Of a stretch of 64,000 bases of DNA, positions 55,856 to 62,677 are shown piece after piece. The translations under genes were made by a program, and so were the position numbers. The notes under the pieces were generated by a model. It was not told where the DNA came from, did not search any database, and was given only the letters and a program-made list of their open reading frames with translations. The DNA is from Lachnospiraceae bacterium (GTDB lineage: Bacteria > Bacillota > Clostridia > Lachnospirales > Lachnospiraceae): the NCBI GenBank assembly GCA_017443065.1, contig JAFSPF010000031.1, positions 1 through 64,000 on the forward strand, read 5' to 3'. The stretch's first letter is position 1, and the number at the start of each line of letters is the position of its first letter.

Positions 55856-55864
55856 GTGTCATAT

Positions 55865-55897
55865 GCGGCGTCCGCGTCCGGTAAGCGCGGACGCCGC
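55865..55897 (+). other. Hairpin between fliD and fliS
   Basis: A 12-bp perfect stem (GCGGCGTCCGCG with CGCGGACGCCGC) and a 9-nt loop, without a T run. It may set relative mRNA levels by blocking 3' decay or act as a weak terminator. Confidence 0.5.
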
Positions 55898-55945
55898 TTG
55901 CAATACATGTAGGGAAAACACAATCTTAAAACGGGGAGAAACATC

Positions 55946-56332
55946 ATGGCACCGACAAATGCATACGCACAGTACGCCAACAACAAGGTTATGGCGGCAT
56001 CGCCCGCGGAGCTGACTCTGATGCTCTATGAAGGCGCCATCAAGTTCTGCAACATCGCAGAGGTCGCAATCGAAAAAAAGGATGTGGACAAGGCGCACAC
56101 CAACATCATCAAGGTGGAGAAGATCATCGAATATCTGCGCAACACCCTGGACATGAGTTATCCGGTTGCACAGGACTTCGAAAACATGTATTCTTATCTT
56201 GACAGACGACTGGTGGAAGCCAATATGCGCAAAGACGTGGAAATCGTCAGGGAAGTCAATGAGCATATGCATGCGATCCGCGACAACTGGATTCAGGTGA
56301 TGAAGAAGAACGGGTTAAAGGTGCCGGCATGA
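55946..56332 (+). CDS. fliS: Flagellin chaperone FliS
   Basis: A 128-residue helical protein: NAYAQYANNKVMAASPAELT, LMLYEGAIKFC, IIEYLRNTLDMSYPVAQDFE and YLDRRLVEAN. FliS binds the C-terminal helix of flagellin before export. GGGGAGAAAC precedes the ATG. Its stop overlaps the next gene by ATGA. Confidence 0.93.
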   Translation: MAPTNAYAQYANNKVMAASPAELTLMLYEGAIKFCNIAEVAIEKKDVDKAHTNIIKVEKIIEYLRNTLDMSYPVAQDFENMYSYLDRRLVEANMRKDVEIVREVNEHMHAIRDNWIQVMKKNGLKVPA

Positions 56333-56808
56333 CGGAAAACTATCTGGAGATGATGGCCGACAGCCTGCGGAAGAAGATCGGGATTCTGCAGGAACTGGAG
56401 ACATTGAGTCTGAGCCAGAAAACTTTTTTTGAACAGGGAGATGCCATGGATGACGCCGCCTTCGATGAGGTGGCGGACCGCAAGGGCGTGCTGATCGAGG
56501 ATCTGGAGAAGCTGGATGACGGCTTCACTTCCCTGTTTGAGAAGGTCAGGGATCAGATCGGCGAACACAAAGAACAATATGCCGCGCAGATCAGGGGAAT
56601 TCAGGAACAGATCCGCACGGTGACCACGCTTTCCAATTCCATCGAGGCGCAGGAGAAGCGCAATAAAGCGGCGGCCGACCGCTATTTTGCCGCCGCCCGG
56701 GCGGAACTCAGCAAGGGCAGAAAAAGCGCCGGGACGGCCTATCTGTATCATCAGACGATGAACCATGCACAGTCGGTCACACCGCAGTTTTTTGACAGCA
56801 AGAAGTAA
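56329..56808 (+). CDS. FliT/FlgN-like flagellar chaperone candidate
   Basis: A 159-residue all-helical, charged protein with heptad-like patterns and no membrane segment. It is coupled to fliS by ATGA overlap, the usual place of FliT, the FliD chaperone. Sequence similarity to FliT could not be judged, so the call rests on size, helicity and position. Confidence 0.6.
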   Translation: MTENYLEMMADSLRKKIGILQELETLSLSQKTFFEQGDAMDDAAFDEVADRKGVLIEDLEKLDDGFTSLFEKVRDQIGEHKEQYAAQIRGIQEQIRTVTTLSNSIEAQEKRNKAAADRYFAAARAELSKGRKSAGTAYLYHQTMNHAQSVTPQFFDSKK

Positions 56809-56813
56809 TCCCC

Positions 56814-57758
56814 ATGGTGTTCCCGGAGACATTTTTTGAAAGCGAAACCCGTGACGGGTTTACCATATCATCCATGATGAAACGCGCGTGGGCGGCGGAA
56901 CTCGAAGTCCTCGGCGCGTTTCATGATTTATGCGAAGCGCACGGGTTTCGTTATTATTTTGCCTACGGCTCACTTTTGGGCGTCGTGCGCCACGGAGGGT
57001 ATGTTCCCTGGGATGATGATATTGATCTCTGGATGTTCCGCGAAGACATGATGCGGATGAATGCCCTTCCCGACAGCGAATTTGCATCCCGCGGCCTCGT
57101 GCTGATCAATTCGCATCATGAGGAGGGCAACGTCAATCTGGCCTGGCGGGTGGATAACGGCCGCTGGGTCAATCTTTCCCCGGAGCACCTGATGAGATAC
57201 CATCTCTGCCCCTTCGCGACGGGCGTGGACATCCATGCGCTGGATACCGTGCCTTCGGATCCGGAGGCGGAACACAGGCAGGATGTCCTGATCGCGACGG
57301 CCAACACCTTAAGCCGTACCTGGGAAGATCCGTCGCAACCGGAGGCGGAGAAGAAAAAGACCCTGCGCTGGCTGGAAGAGGAGATCGGGGCGCATCCGGA
57401 CGAAGGGATGCCGGTAAGACAGCGCCTGATGATCCTTTCTGACCTCGCCATGGCGTTGTATACGGAAGAAAACAGCAATCTGGTGGCATTTCTCCCGAGC
57501 AAGCAGAAAAGCCGCACGCAGCTCTATGAGCGCGCCTGGTTCGGGGAACCGGTCTATATGCCCTTCGAAGGCTTTATCGTGCCCGTACCGGAGCGTTACA
57601 ATCTTCTGCTGACACGCATTTTCGGGGCGGATTACATGAATCCGAGGCACAGCGGCGGGATGCACGGTTATCCCTTTTACCGCAAACAGTACGATGCCAT
57701 CAAACAACTGTTCGAAGAACAGGGCGAAATACTGCCGGAATTCCTTTCGGAGGCGTAA
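56814..57758 (+). CDS. LicD-family phosphotransferase
   Basis: A 314-residue protein with the LicD core: RYYFAYGSLLGVVRHGGYVP followed by WDDDIDLWM (nucleotidyltransferase-like Asp cluster) near residues 42-72, and a C-terminal RHSGGMHGYPFYRKQYD. LicD proteins transfer phosphocholine or similar groups from a CDP-linked donor to glycans. It follows the fliT-like gene by 5 nt in the fliD operon and precedes flagellin, so it may modify the filament (inference). The ribosome site is weak, suggesting coupling. No choline uptake or activation genes are in the window. Confidence 0.85.
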   Translation: MVFPETFFESETRDGFTISSMMKRAWAAELEVLGAFHDLCEAHGFRYYFAYGSLLGVVRHGGYVPWDDDIDLWMFREDMMRMNALPDSEFASRGLVLINSHHEEGNVNLAWRVDNGRWVNLSPEHLMRYHLCPFATGVDIHALDTVPSDPEAEHRQDVLIATANTLSRTWEDPSQPEAEKKKTLRWLEEEIGAHPDEGMPVRQRLMILSDLAMALYTEENSNLVAFLPSKQKSRTQLYERAWFGEPVYMPFEGFIVPVPERYNLLLTRIFGADYMNPRHSGGMHGYPFYRKQYDAIKQLFEEQGEILPEFLSEA

Positions 57759-57785
57759 AAATAAGCATTTTTTAATAGATAAGTC

Positions 57786-57812
57786 TTAACTTTTCTCATC
57801 TTTTTCCGATAT
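57786..57812 (+). promoter_or_regulatory. Sigma-28 promoter of flagellin 1
   Basis: TTAA (57786-57789), exactly 15 bp, TCCGATAT (57805-57812). Confidence 0.85.
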
Positions 57813-57835
57813 AATATGTGTAAAACAAAGTCTGC

Positions 57836-57872
57836 CGCAGCATGGATGCTGCGCGCGCAACACTCAAGGAGG
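57836..57872 (+). promoter_or_regulatory. CsrA-type binding hairpin plus Shine-Dalgarno of flagellin 1
   Basis: CGCAGC-ATGGAT-GCTGCG (57836-57853) is a 6-bp stem with GGA in a hexaloop, the ideal CsrA site. A second GGA lies in the AAGGAGG ribosome site just downstream. The spacing suits one CsrA dimer bridging both, as known for hag of Bacillus subtilis. Confidence 0.7.
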
Positions 57873-57880
57873 AAAAAACC

Positions 57881-58705
57881 ATGGTAGTACAACACAACAT
57901 TACAGCAATGAACAGCAACCGTATGCTTGGTGTCACAACCGCGACGCAGGCGAAGTCGACCGAGAAGCTTTCTTCCGGTTACAAAGTCAACCGTGCGGCT
58001 GATGATGCGGCAGGCCTCGCCATCAGCGAGAAGATGCGCAGACAGATCCGTGGTCTGACGCAGGCTTCCCTGAACGCGCAGGATGGTATCAGCTGCGTGC
58101 AGACGGCTGAAGGCGCTCTGGCAGAAGTCCATGACATGCTGCAGCGCATGAACGAACTGGTCAACAAGGCCGGTACCGACACCCTTCAGCAGACCGACCG
58201 TAGCTACATCCAGTCCGAGCTTGATGCTCTGGTGAGCGAAATCGACCGTGTTTCCGCGACGACGACCTTCAACGAGACGATGCTCCTGAACGGTTCGTTC
58301 CAGAACAAGAGAATCCAGGTCGGTGCAGAAGCTTCCGCTTCCAACCAGATCAACATCAGCATCAACAAGATGAGCGCGTCCGGCATCGGCGTGAAATCGA
58401 TCAACGTCGTTTCCGCCTCCGGTGCACAGGCAAGAAGCCAGCTGCAGAGCATCAAAGATGCTTTGAAGAGCGTTTCCCAGCAGAGATCTGATCTCGGTGC
58501 TGTGCAGAACCGCTTAGAGCACACGGTCAAGAACCTGGACAACGTTGTGGAGAACACGACTGCTGCCGAATCCCAGATCCGCGACACGGATATGGCGACA
58601 GAGATGGTCAAATTCTCGAACAACAACATCCTGGCGCAGGCCGGCCAGTCCATGCTGGCGCAGGCGAACCAGAGCAACCAGGGCGTGCTGTCCTTGCTCG
58701 GCTAA
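57881..58705 (+). CDS. fliC: Flagellin 1
   Basis: A 274-residue flagellin with N-terminal D0/D1 (VVQHNITAMNSNRMLGVTT; KLSSGYKVNRAADDAAGLAI) and C-terminal D1/D0 (LGAVQNRLEHTVKNLDNVVE; ILAQAGQSMLAQANQSNQGV). The outer D2/D3 domains are essentially absent, so the filament surface is small. ATG 57881 follows AAGGAGG; an ATG at 57842 lies in the CsrA hairpin and is not used. Several Ser/Thr in the centre (~residues 140-190) could carry glycans. Confidence 0.95.
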   Translation: MVVQHNITAMNSNRMLGVTTATQAKSTEKLSSGYKVNRAADDAAGLAISEKMRRQIRGLTQASLNAQDGISCVQTAEGALAEVHDMLQRMNELVNKAGTDTLQQTDRSYIQSELDALVSEIDRVSATTTFNETMLLNGSFQNKRIQVGAEASASNQINISINKMSASGIGVKSINVVSASGAQARSQLQSIKDALKSVSQQRSDLGAVQNRLEHTVKNLDNVVENTTAAESQIRDTDMATEMVKFSNNNILAQAGQSMLAQANQSNQGVLSLLG

Positions 58706-58745
58706 GCCTAAGCAAGTTCGGGGCTTTAACCAGACTACCACGAAC

Positions 58746-58775
58746 CGCCGCTGCTTCCGCAGCGGCGTTTCTCTG
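58746..58775 (+). terminator. Terminator of flagellin 1
   Basis: CGCCGCTGC-TTCC-GCAGCGGCG, a 9-bp stem, followed by TTTCTCTGTT. Confidence 0.85.
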
Positions 58776-58839
58776 TTCCTCTTACACGAACATATTTTCC
58801 CACATCCTCACTACGATTCCCATATTTTCACGAAATAAA

Positions 58840-58902
58840 TACGGGAAAAAGTGTAAGATATTTGACAATGTCCTTATTTAGTGGTAATATTTACGGGAAA
58901 AA
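58840..58902 (+). promoter_or_regulatory. Direct repeats flanking the fic promoter
   Basis: TACGGGAAAAA occurs at 58840-58850 and 58892-58902, on both sides of the promoter and 52 bp apart. They may be operators for a regulator, perhaps the winged-helix part of Fic itself. Confidence 0.4.
58862..58890 (+). promoter_or_regulatory. Strong sigma-A promoter of fic
   Basis: TTGACA (58862-58867), 17 bp, TAATAT (58885-58890). The -35 and spacing are perfect. Confidence 0.8.
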
Positions 58903-58919
58903 CAGAGGAGGATATGAGA

Positions 58920-59966
58920 ATGCGTGATTTTCATTATAATCAGTTGACAAACGAAAGATGGGATACGGAGACGCTCGGTTTTGTCGCCACGATCAACAGA
59001 TTTGCGGGAAAACAGGAGCTGTATCTGAAGCAACGGCCTGCGGAACTGGAGAAGCTGGTGGAGATTGCGAAGATACAAAGCACAGAGTCTTCCAATGCCA
59101 TTGAGGGGATCGTGACGACGGCCACACGGATCCGGCAACTGGTCGAAGAAAAAACAACCCCAAAGAACAGGGATGAGCAGGAAATCGCCGGATACCGTGA
59201 CGCCCTGAATATCATTCATGAAAGCTTTGATGCGATTCCGATCACGAGGAATTATATCCTGCAGCTTCATAAGATCATGTGCAGCCACATGAATTCACCG
59301 ATGGCAGGGAAGACGAAGACGGTTCAGAATTACATCAGTGCGACATTTCAGGACGGACATACGGAGGTGTTGTTTACGCCGCCGGGGCCCGTTGAGACAC
59401 CGCGGATGCTGGACCGGATTTGCGAAGAATACAATCAGGCCATAGGAAATGAGACGGCGGATCCGCTATTGCTCATACCGGTGTTTATTCATGATTTTTT
59501 ATGTATTCATCCCTTCAATGACGGTAACGGAAGAATGAGCCGCCTCCTGACGACACTGTTGCTCTACCGGAACGGATTTTACGTCGGTAAGTATATTTCT
59601 TTGGAGGCAAAAATAGAGAAGAGCAAAGCGCAATACTACCGGTCTCTGCGTGAATCGCAATGGAAGTGGGAGGAAGGTATGGAGGATATCATTCCGTTTA
59701 CAAAATATTTGCTTGGAACCGTTGTTTCGGCATATCGGGATTTCGAGGACAGGTTTTCTCTGGTGGAAACAAAAATTCCCGCACTGGAAACAGTTCGCCG
59801 TGCCGCACATTACAAATTGGGAACTTTTTCCAAACAGGAGGTCAGGGAGCTGTGCCCGTCGCTCAGCGTGAGTGCAATAGAGGTTGCCTTGCGAAAACTG
59901 GTGATTTCCGGAGAGCTGACACGCGAAGGCGCAGGAAAGGCCACACGGTACAAGGTAAATCGCTGA
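58920..59966 (+). CDS. Fic family AMP-transferase with winged-helix tail
   Basis: A 348-residue protein. Near the N-terminus, SNAIEG (Ser58-Gly63) is the inhibitory helix motif S/TxxxE-G/N, so it is self-inhibited, class II. The catalytic loop is HPFNDGNGRMSR with His197. The last ~70 residues form a winged helix (FSKQEVRELCPSLSVSAIEV). Fic enzymes usually transfer AMP to target hydroxyls. ATG 58920 is 8 nt from GGAGG; an in-frame ATG at 58914 is only 2 nt away. It has its own promoter and is placed between the two flagellin genes. Confidence 0.9.
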   Translation: MRDFHYNQLTNERWDTETLGFVATINRFAGKQELYLKQRPAELEKLVEIAKIQSTESSNAIEGIVTTATRIRQLVEEKTTPKNRDEQEIAGYRDALNIIHESFDAIPITRNYILQLHKIMCSHMNSPMAGKTKTVQNYISATFQDGHTEVLFTPPGPVETPRMLDRICEEYNQAIGNETADPLLLIPVFIHDFLCIHPFNDGNGRMSRLLTTLLLYRNGFYVGKYISLEAKIEKSKAQYYRSLRESQWKWEEGMEDIIPFTKYLLGTVVSAYRDFEDRFSLVETKIPALETVRRAAHYKLGTFSKQEVRELCPSLSVSAIEVALRKLVISGELTREGAGKATRYKVNR

Positions 59967-60013
59967 TGCATCATAGAACCTGACACAAAAATCATTTTTT
60001 TACTTCAAAGCTC

Positions 60014-60040
60014 TAAAGTATGATTCAAATCGTCCGATAT
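60014..60040 (+). promoter_or_regulatory. Sigma-28 promoter of flagellin 2
   Basis: TAAA (60014-60017), exactly 15 bp, TCCGATAT (60033-60040). The leader is about 190 nt, much longer than that of flagellin 1 (~60 nt). Confidence 0.9.
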
Positions 60041-60146
60041 AAAGAGTGCAAGCGGGAAAGAACAACAGACCGCAGGCACACACAACAGATACTGCTGCAG
60101 GTAAGGCGACAAGGATGCCGCAACTACCTAAACCGCATGGAGAGCG

Positions 60147-60191
60147 ATACCGCAGCGCGTGACGAGCAGAAGTCCGCATTGCGGTATTTTT
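60147..60191 (+). promoter_or_regulatory. Terminator-like hairpin in the flagellin 2 leader
   Basis: ATACCGCA (60147-60154) can pair with TGCGGTAT (60180-60187), followed by a run of Ts to 60191. It would be an attenuator before the coding region. Confidence 0.4.
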
Positions 60192-60207
60192 ACGCTCACT
60201 GATTCAG

Positions 60208-60231
60208 GAAGATGAGGCATCTTCAAGGAGG
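60208..60231 (+). promoter_or_regulatory. Hairpin abutting the flagellin 2 ribosome site
   Basis: GAAGATG-AGG-CATCTTC forms a 7-bp hairpin that ends one base before AAGGAGG. GGA motifs occur at its 5' edge and in the ribosome site, so CsrA control is possible but less clear than for flagellin 1. Confidence 0.4.
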
Positions 60232-60239
60232 AAAACAAA

Positions 60240-61064
60240 ATGGTAGTACAACACAATCTCACGGCAATGAACAGCAACAGAATGTTAGGTATCACGACTT
60301 CCACACAGGCAAAGTCGTCCGAAAAGCTTTCTTCCGGTTACAAAGTCAACCGTGCAGCGGATGACGCGGCAGGCCTGGCCATCAGTGAAAAGATGCGCAG
60401 ACAGATCCGCGGTCTGACGCAGGCTTCCTTAAACGCACAGGACGGTATCTCCTGCGTGCAGACAGCAGAAGGCGCCCTCGGTGAAGTGCATGACATGTTA
60501 CAGCGCATGAACGAGCTGGTAAACAAAGCCGGTACCGATACCCTTCAGCAGACAGACCGCAGCTACATCCAGTCCGAGCTCGATGCCCTGATCAGCGAAA
60601 TCGACCGCGTCAGCGCAACGACGACATTCAACGAGCAGATGCTTCTGGATGGTACCTTCAAGAGCAAGAGACTGCAGGTTGGCGCGGAGGCTTCTCCTTC
60701 CAACCAGATCAATATCAGTATTGTCAGACTGAGTGCTTCCGGCATCGGTATCAAGAGCGTCAACGTCGTTTCCGGTTCCGGTCTGAAAGCGAGAAACCAG
60801 TTGGCACTCATCAAGGGTGCTCTGAAGAGCGTATCGAAACAGCGCTCCGATCTCGGTGCCGTACAGAACCGCTTAGAGCACACGATCAAGAACCTGGACA
60901 ACGTTGTGGAGAACACGACAGCGGCCGAATCCCAGATCCGCGATACGGACATGGCGACAGAGATGGTGCGCTACTCCAACAACAACATCCTGGCGCAGGC
61001 GGGTCAGTCGATGCTGGCACAGGCCAACCAGTCCAACCAGGGTGTGCTCTCCCTCCTCGGCTAA
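60240..61064 (+). CDS. fliC: Flagellin 2
   Basis: A 274-residue flagellin, same length as flagellin 1 and nearly identical over the first ~140 and last ~75 residues. Differences cluster near residues 140-195 (for example FKSKRLQVGAEASPSNQI and SGSGLKARNQLALIKGA), the filament-exposed part. AAGGAGG precedes the ATG. It has its own sigma-28 promoter and terminator, so the two flagellins can be made at different levels. Confidence 0.95.
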   Translation: MVVQHNLTAMNSNRMLGITTSTQAKSSEKLSSGYKVNRAADDAAGLAISEKMRRQIRGLTQASLNAQDGISCVQTAEGALGEVHDMLQRMNELVNKAGTDTLQQTDRSYIQSELDALISEIDRVSATTTFNEQMLLDGTFKSKRLQVGAEASPSNQINISIVRLSASGIGIKSVNVVSGSGLKARNQLALIKGALKSVSKQRSDLGAVQNRLEHTIKNLDNVVENTTAAESQIRDTDMATEMVRYSNNNILAQAGQSMLAQANQSNQGVLSLLG

Positions 61065-61102
61065 ACAGAACAATAACGAAACAGCATATAAAACCCTCCT
61101 CA

Positions 61103-61140
61103 CGGGGCGCCGCAAAACCGGCGCCCCGCTTTCTTTATTC
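61103..61140 (+). terminator. Terminator of flagellin 2
   Basis: CGGGGCGCCG-CAAAAC-CGGCGCCCCG, a 10-bp stem, followed by CTTTCTTTATTC. Confidence 0.9.
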
Positions 61141-61177
61141 TGAGATATTCGCCTAAAAACCTTGGAATATCTCAGAA
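61138..61177. repeat. 13-bp perfect inverted repeat upstream of the HipBA-like genes
   Basis: TTCTGAGATATTC (61138-61150) and GAATATCTCAGAA (61165-61177), separated by 14 bp. This is a candidate operator for the HTH protein. The region 61178-61276 is AT-rich and holds no clear promoter. Confidence 0.55.
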
Positions 61178-61276
61178 TAAGTATCCGGATAAACCAACAT
61201 AACCCATTAAAATAATTATAAAAATGGCTTTACAAATAATCAAAATGATGGTTAAATAGAATCAGAGGTGACAGCG

Positions 61277-61831
61277 TTGAGAGAAAATGAAGGAATATTC
61301 ATAACACCTGTCAGTGTGACAGGAGAGGATGTCAAACAACTGCGGACAAAGCTGCAAATGACGCAGCGTGAGTTTTCGGCGTTTATCGGGACATCGTTAC
61401 CGACAGTGGAACGATGGGAACAATCCAAAAAGGAGATCCGGGGTCCTTTGACACTGCTGTACGAAATCCTGGTTCGTTTTCCGGACTATGCGGAACGGTT
61501 CAGGGTTCCGGAAAAAGTGTTTCCGCTGCGCCTATGGTATATGCACAAAAAAACAGTATGCACTGTTATTGACGCAGATTTGCTGGGCAGACGGGTACGT
61601 ATCAGAAACTATCATCCGAATGTACTGTATTGCGCATTCGGCAACGAAACACAGCCGTCATTCGAAGACTTTGAAGCATTCCTCGAATCCAGATGCTTTC
61701 CGCGGGAGAGGGATAAGATGAAGTTGATGTTGAAAGAAATGGATATCCCTTTTTATGATCCTCTGATGATTATCGAGAAAACAGAGGGCAGGATGGAAGA
61801 GGACGCGTTTTGGATTCGTCTGGAGAGGTGA
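61277..61831 (+). CDS. HTH antitoxin-like protein fused to a HipA N-terminal (HipS-like) domain
   Basis: A 184-residue protein. Residues ~15-65 form an XRE-type helix-turn-helix (VKQLRTKLQMTQREFSAFIG, then TVERWEQSKKEIRGP). The C-terminal ~100 residues (DADLLGRRVRIRNYHPN; FLESRCFPRERDK; FYDPLMIIEKTEGRMEEDAF) resemble the N-terminal subdomain of HipA toxins, which in the HipBST system is the separate antitoxin HipS. A TTG at 61277 has AGAGG 8 nt upstream; a GTG at 61268 is an alternative. It is followed 6 nt later by the kinase gene. Confidence 0.65.
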   Translation: MRENEGIFITPVSVTGEDVKQLRTKLQMTQREFSAFIGTSLPTVERWEQSKKEIRGPLTLLYEILVRFPDYAERFRVPEKVFPLRLWYMHKKTVCTVIDADLLGRRVRIRNYHPNVLYCAFGNETQPSFEDFEAFLESRCFPRERDKMKLMLKEMDIPFYDPLMIIEKTEGRMEEDAFWIRLER

Positions 61832-61837
61832 TCCGGA

Positions 61838-62656
61838 TTGGTAAAACTGTTTAAAAAAGACCTGATATCACCGGAACGGAGATCGTCGAAGGGAAATCAG
61901 CTGAAGTGGCGAGATAAGGATGTCTGGTACAAAGCGGATTATGCCGGATATGAAGGATTATCCGAATATCTGATCTCACATCTTTTACGGTATTCCGATC
62001 TGCAACCGGAGGAATATGTCCTTTATGAGCTTGAGGAAATCAGTTACGGTTCCCGCGTATTGCGCGGTGTGCGGAGCAGGAATTTTTTGCCGGACGGATG
62101 GCAGCTGATCACACTGGAAAGACTGTTTCGAAACGTTCATACACGAAGCTTCGCGTCGGACCTGTATGGCATCAGGGATCACAGGAATCGCCTTCGCTTT
62201 CTGGTGGACCAGGTGGTTCAAATGACGGGGTTGAAGGATTTTGGCATTTATATGAACCGTATTCTGACAATTGACACCTTATTCCTGAATGAGGATCGCC
62301 ATCTGCATAATGTTGCGGTACTGCTGGATGAAAATGGCGAATTTCATTACTGTCCTGCGTTTGATCACGGAGCAGCACTCCTGTCGGATACGGCATTGGA
62401 TTATCCGATGGGAGAAGATATCTACCAATTGATGGAGAAGGCCAGGCCAAAGACCTTTTTACGGGAGTTTGATGAACAAATGGAAATATCGGAGGAACTG
62501 TACGGTTCTCATCTCTCCTTTTCCTTTGATAAAAAAACGGTACGGACGCTGCTGGAGCAGGCCGGGATCTATGAAAAAGAAATAACGTACCGTGTAGAAA
62601 CCATCATATATGAGCAGATGCGCAGGTATGAGCCGTATATCAGAAAGAAGGGGTGA
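61838..62656 (+). CDS. HipA-like kinase lacking the N-terminal subdomain
   Basis: A 272-residue Ser/Thr-kinase-fold protein, shorter than HipA (~440). The catalytic core NEDRHLHNVAV gives Asp153 and Asn158, and FDHG gives Asp176, with the same Asp-Asp spacing as recalled for HipA. Lys in VWYKADYAG may bind ATP. The start is TTG 61838 with GGAGAGG upstream. HipA-type toxins phosphorylate tRNA synthetases or similar targets. Pairing with the HTH gene makes a toxin-antitoxin-like unit (inference). Confidence 0.75.
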   Translation: MVKLFKKDLISPERRSSKGNQLKWRDKDVWYKADYAGYEGLSEYLISHLLRYSDLQPEEYVLYELEEISYGSRVLRGVRSRNFLPDGWQLITLERLFRNVHTRSFASDLYGIRDHRNRLRFLVDQVVQMTGLKDFGIYMNRILTIDTLFLNEDRHLHNVAVLLDENGEFHYCPAFDHGAALLSDTALDYPMGEDIYQLMEKARPKTFLREFDEQMEISEELYGSHLSFSFDKKTVRTLLEQAGIYEKEITYRVETIIYEQMRRYEPYIRKKG

Positions 62657-62677
62657 ATCAAGAGAGGCAGAGATGAG

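Noticed and set aside
57842..57880. Earlier ATG for flagellin 1
   Set aside because: It lies in the loop of the CsrA-type hairpin and has no ribosome site; ATG 57881 follows AAGGAGG and gives the same N-terminus as flagellin 2.
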